Assembly (NCBI GenBank): GCA_026706225.1
Contig: JAPOZE010000195.1
Location: forward strand, 1 to 7,546
Direction of reading: 5' to 3'
DNA length: 7,546 nt
From: Acidobacteriota bacterium
Lineage (GTDB): Bacteria; Acidobacteriota; Terriglobia; Versatilivoradales; Versatilivoraceae
Each line of letters opens with the position of its first letter. Positions within the stretch are counted from its first letter, which is position 1. The notes under the pieces are model-generated. The model made no database searches, was not told the DNA's origin, and was given only the letters and a program-made list of their open reading frames with translations. The translations under genes were made by a program, and so were the position numbers. Positions 7,016-7,546 of this stretch are shown here, piece after piece.

Positions 7016-7078
7016 AACGTACCGCATTCCGCCGGGTGGGTAGAATCGTCAAGCTTGGGCGGAGCCGAGCCTGAACGC

Positions 7079-7546
7079 ATGCCCCGATTATCCGACTTCA
7101 GTGCCCTCACCTTCGACTGCTACGGCACCCTGATCGACTGGGAAGTCGGGATCTGGGACGCCCTGCAACCGCTGATCCTGCACAATCCCGGGTCGGACCT
7201 CACTCGCGAGACCGCCCTCGGAGCCTTCGCCCGGGAGGAGAGCCGGCAGCAGCAGACCCGTCCCGATCTGCCCTACCCGGAGCTGCTGTCGCGCGTGCAT
7301 CGGGGCATCGCCGAGACCTTCGGCCTTGAATCCAACCGGGACCTGGATGCAGCCTTCGGAGACTCCGTGCCGCACTGGCCCGCTTTTCCGGACAGCGCCG
7401 GCGGGCTGCGCCTCCTGCGCCGTCACTACAAGCTGGTGATCCTGTCCAACGTGCATCGCGGCGGGATCGCCGCCTCCACGCGGAAACTGGGGGTTGAATT
7501 CGACGCGGTCTACACGGCCCAGGACATCGGCTCCTACAAGCCGGCC
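7079..7546 (+). CDS. Type II haloacid dehalogenase-like hydrolase (HAD superfamily), 3' end outside the window
   Basis: The first 156 codons of a HAD-superfamily hydrolase are present. Motif I is LTFDCYGTLIDWE (10-22) with the nucleophile Asp13. Motif II is VILSNVHRGG (120-129) with Ser123. The motif III lysine is Lys154 in GSYKPA, where the window stops. A helical cap lies between motifs I and II (about 22-100), the position typical of subfamily IA. This pattern matches proteins annotated as type II 2-haloacid dehalogenases, which release halide through an aspartyl-ester intermediate. Many members of this FDCYGTLIDWE group have no proven dehalogenase activity, and a phosphatase is possible. 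The ATG gives the family's usual short lead before motif I; an in-frame TTG at 7055 is less likely. Only a weak GGAG about 14 bases upstream could serve as ribosome site. The gene is divergent from the receptor gene. Confidence 0.88.
   Translation, partial: MPRLSDFSALTFDCYGTLIDWEVGIWDALQPLILHNPGSDLTRETALGAFAREESRQQQTRPDLPYPELLSRVHRGIAETFGLESNRDLDAAFGDSVPHWPAFPDSAGGLRLLRRHYKLVILSNVHRGGIAASTRKLGVEFDAVYTAQDIGSYKPA

Noticed and set aside
7041..7046. TAGAAT as a -10 element for the dehalogenase-like gene
   Set aside because: The hexamer is acceptable but no -35 lies at a suitable distance and the upstream TG is one base out of place for an extended -10.

Overview
The window is GC-rich (roughly 60-65% by eye), densely packed bacterial DNA with no RNA genes, CRISPR array or transposase. 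The taxonomic hint is indirect. A TonB-dependent receptor carries an N-terminal carboxypeptidase-regulatory-like domain, a galactose mutarotase looks exported, and a type II haloacid-dehalogenase-like gene lies nearby. This mix is common in Acidobacteriota and related uncultured Gram-negative lineages. The assignment to Acidobacteriota is an inference; the Gram-negative nature is well supported by the receptor.

Layout. On the plus strand (1-3951) are four genes. First is an aldose 1-epimerase whose true N-terminus probably lies before the window. Then come a class I glutamine amidotransferase, a nitrilase-superfamily carbon-nitrogen hydrolase and a class I SAM-methyltransferase-like protein of unknown substrate. 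Gaps are 98, 17 and 93 bp and no terminator is evident between them, so the last three and perhaps all four may form one transcript. Between positions 3952 and 4145 this set converges with a minus-strand gene for a 927-residue TonB-dependent outer-membrane receptor (4146-6929). The convergence zone holds a 17-bp perfect inverted repeat built from 7-bp units (AGTGGNN on one side, ACTANNC on the other) and, between its arms, a small GC hairpin. One arm supplies the receptor's stop codon. Upstream of the receptor, a 149-bp divergent region carries a good extended -10 promoter for the receptor. On the far side a plus-strand type II haloacid-dehalogenase-like gene starts at 7079 and runs off the window.

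How the genes may work together. The mutarotase interconverts sugar anomers, probably outside the cytoplasm, and the TonB receptor imports an unknown ligand, so both point to nutrient acquisition. The glutaminase-type domain and the nitrilase both act on C-N bonds. Together with the methyltransferase-like protein they form a compact three-gene module whose substrate cannot be read from sequence. This module and the inverted heptamer repeat are the two most interesting items here; neither can be called a new system from this window alone.
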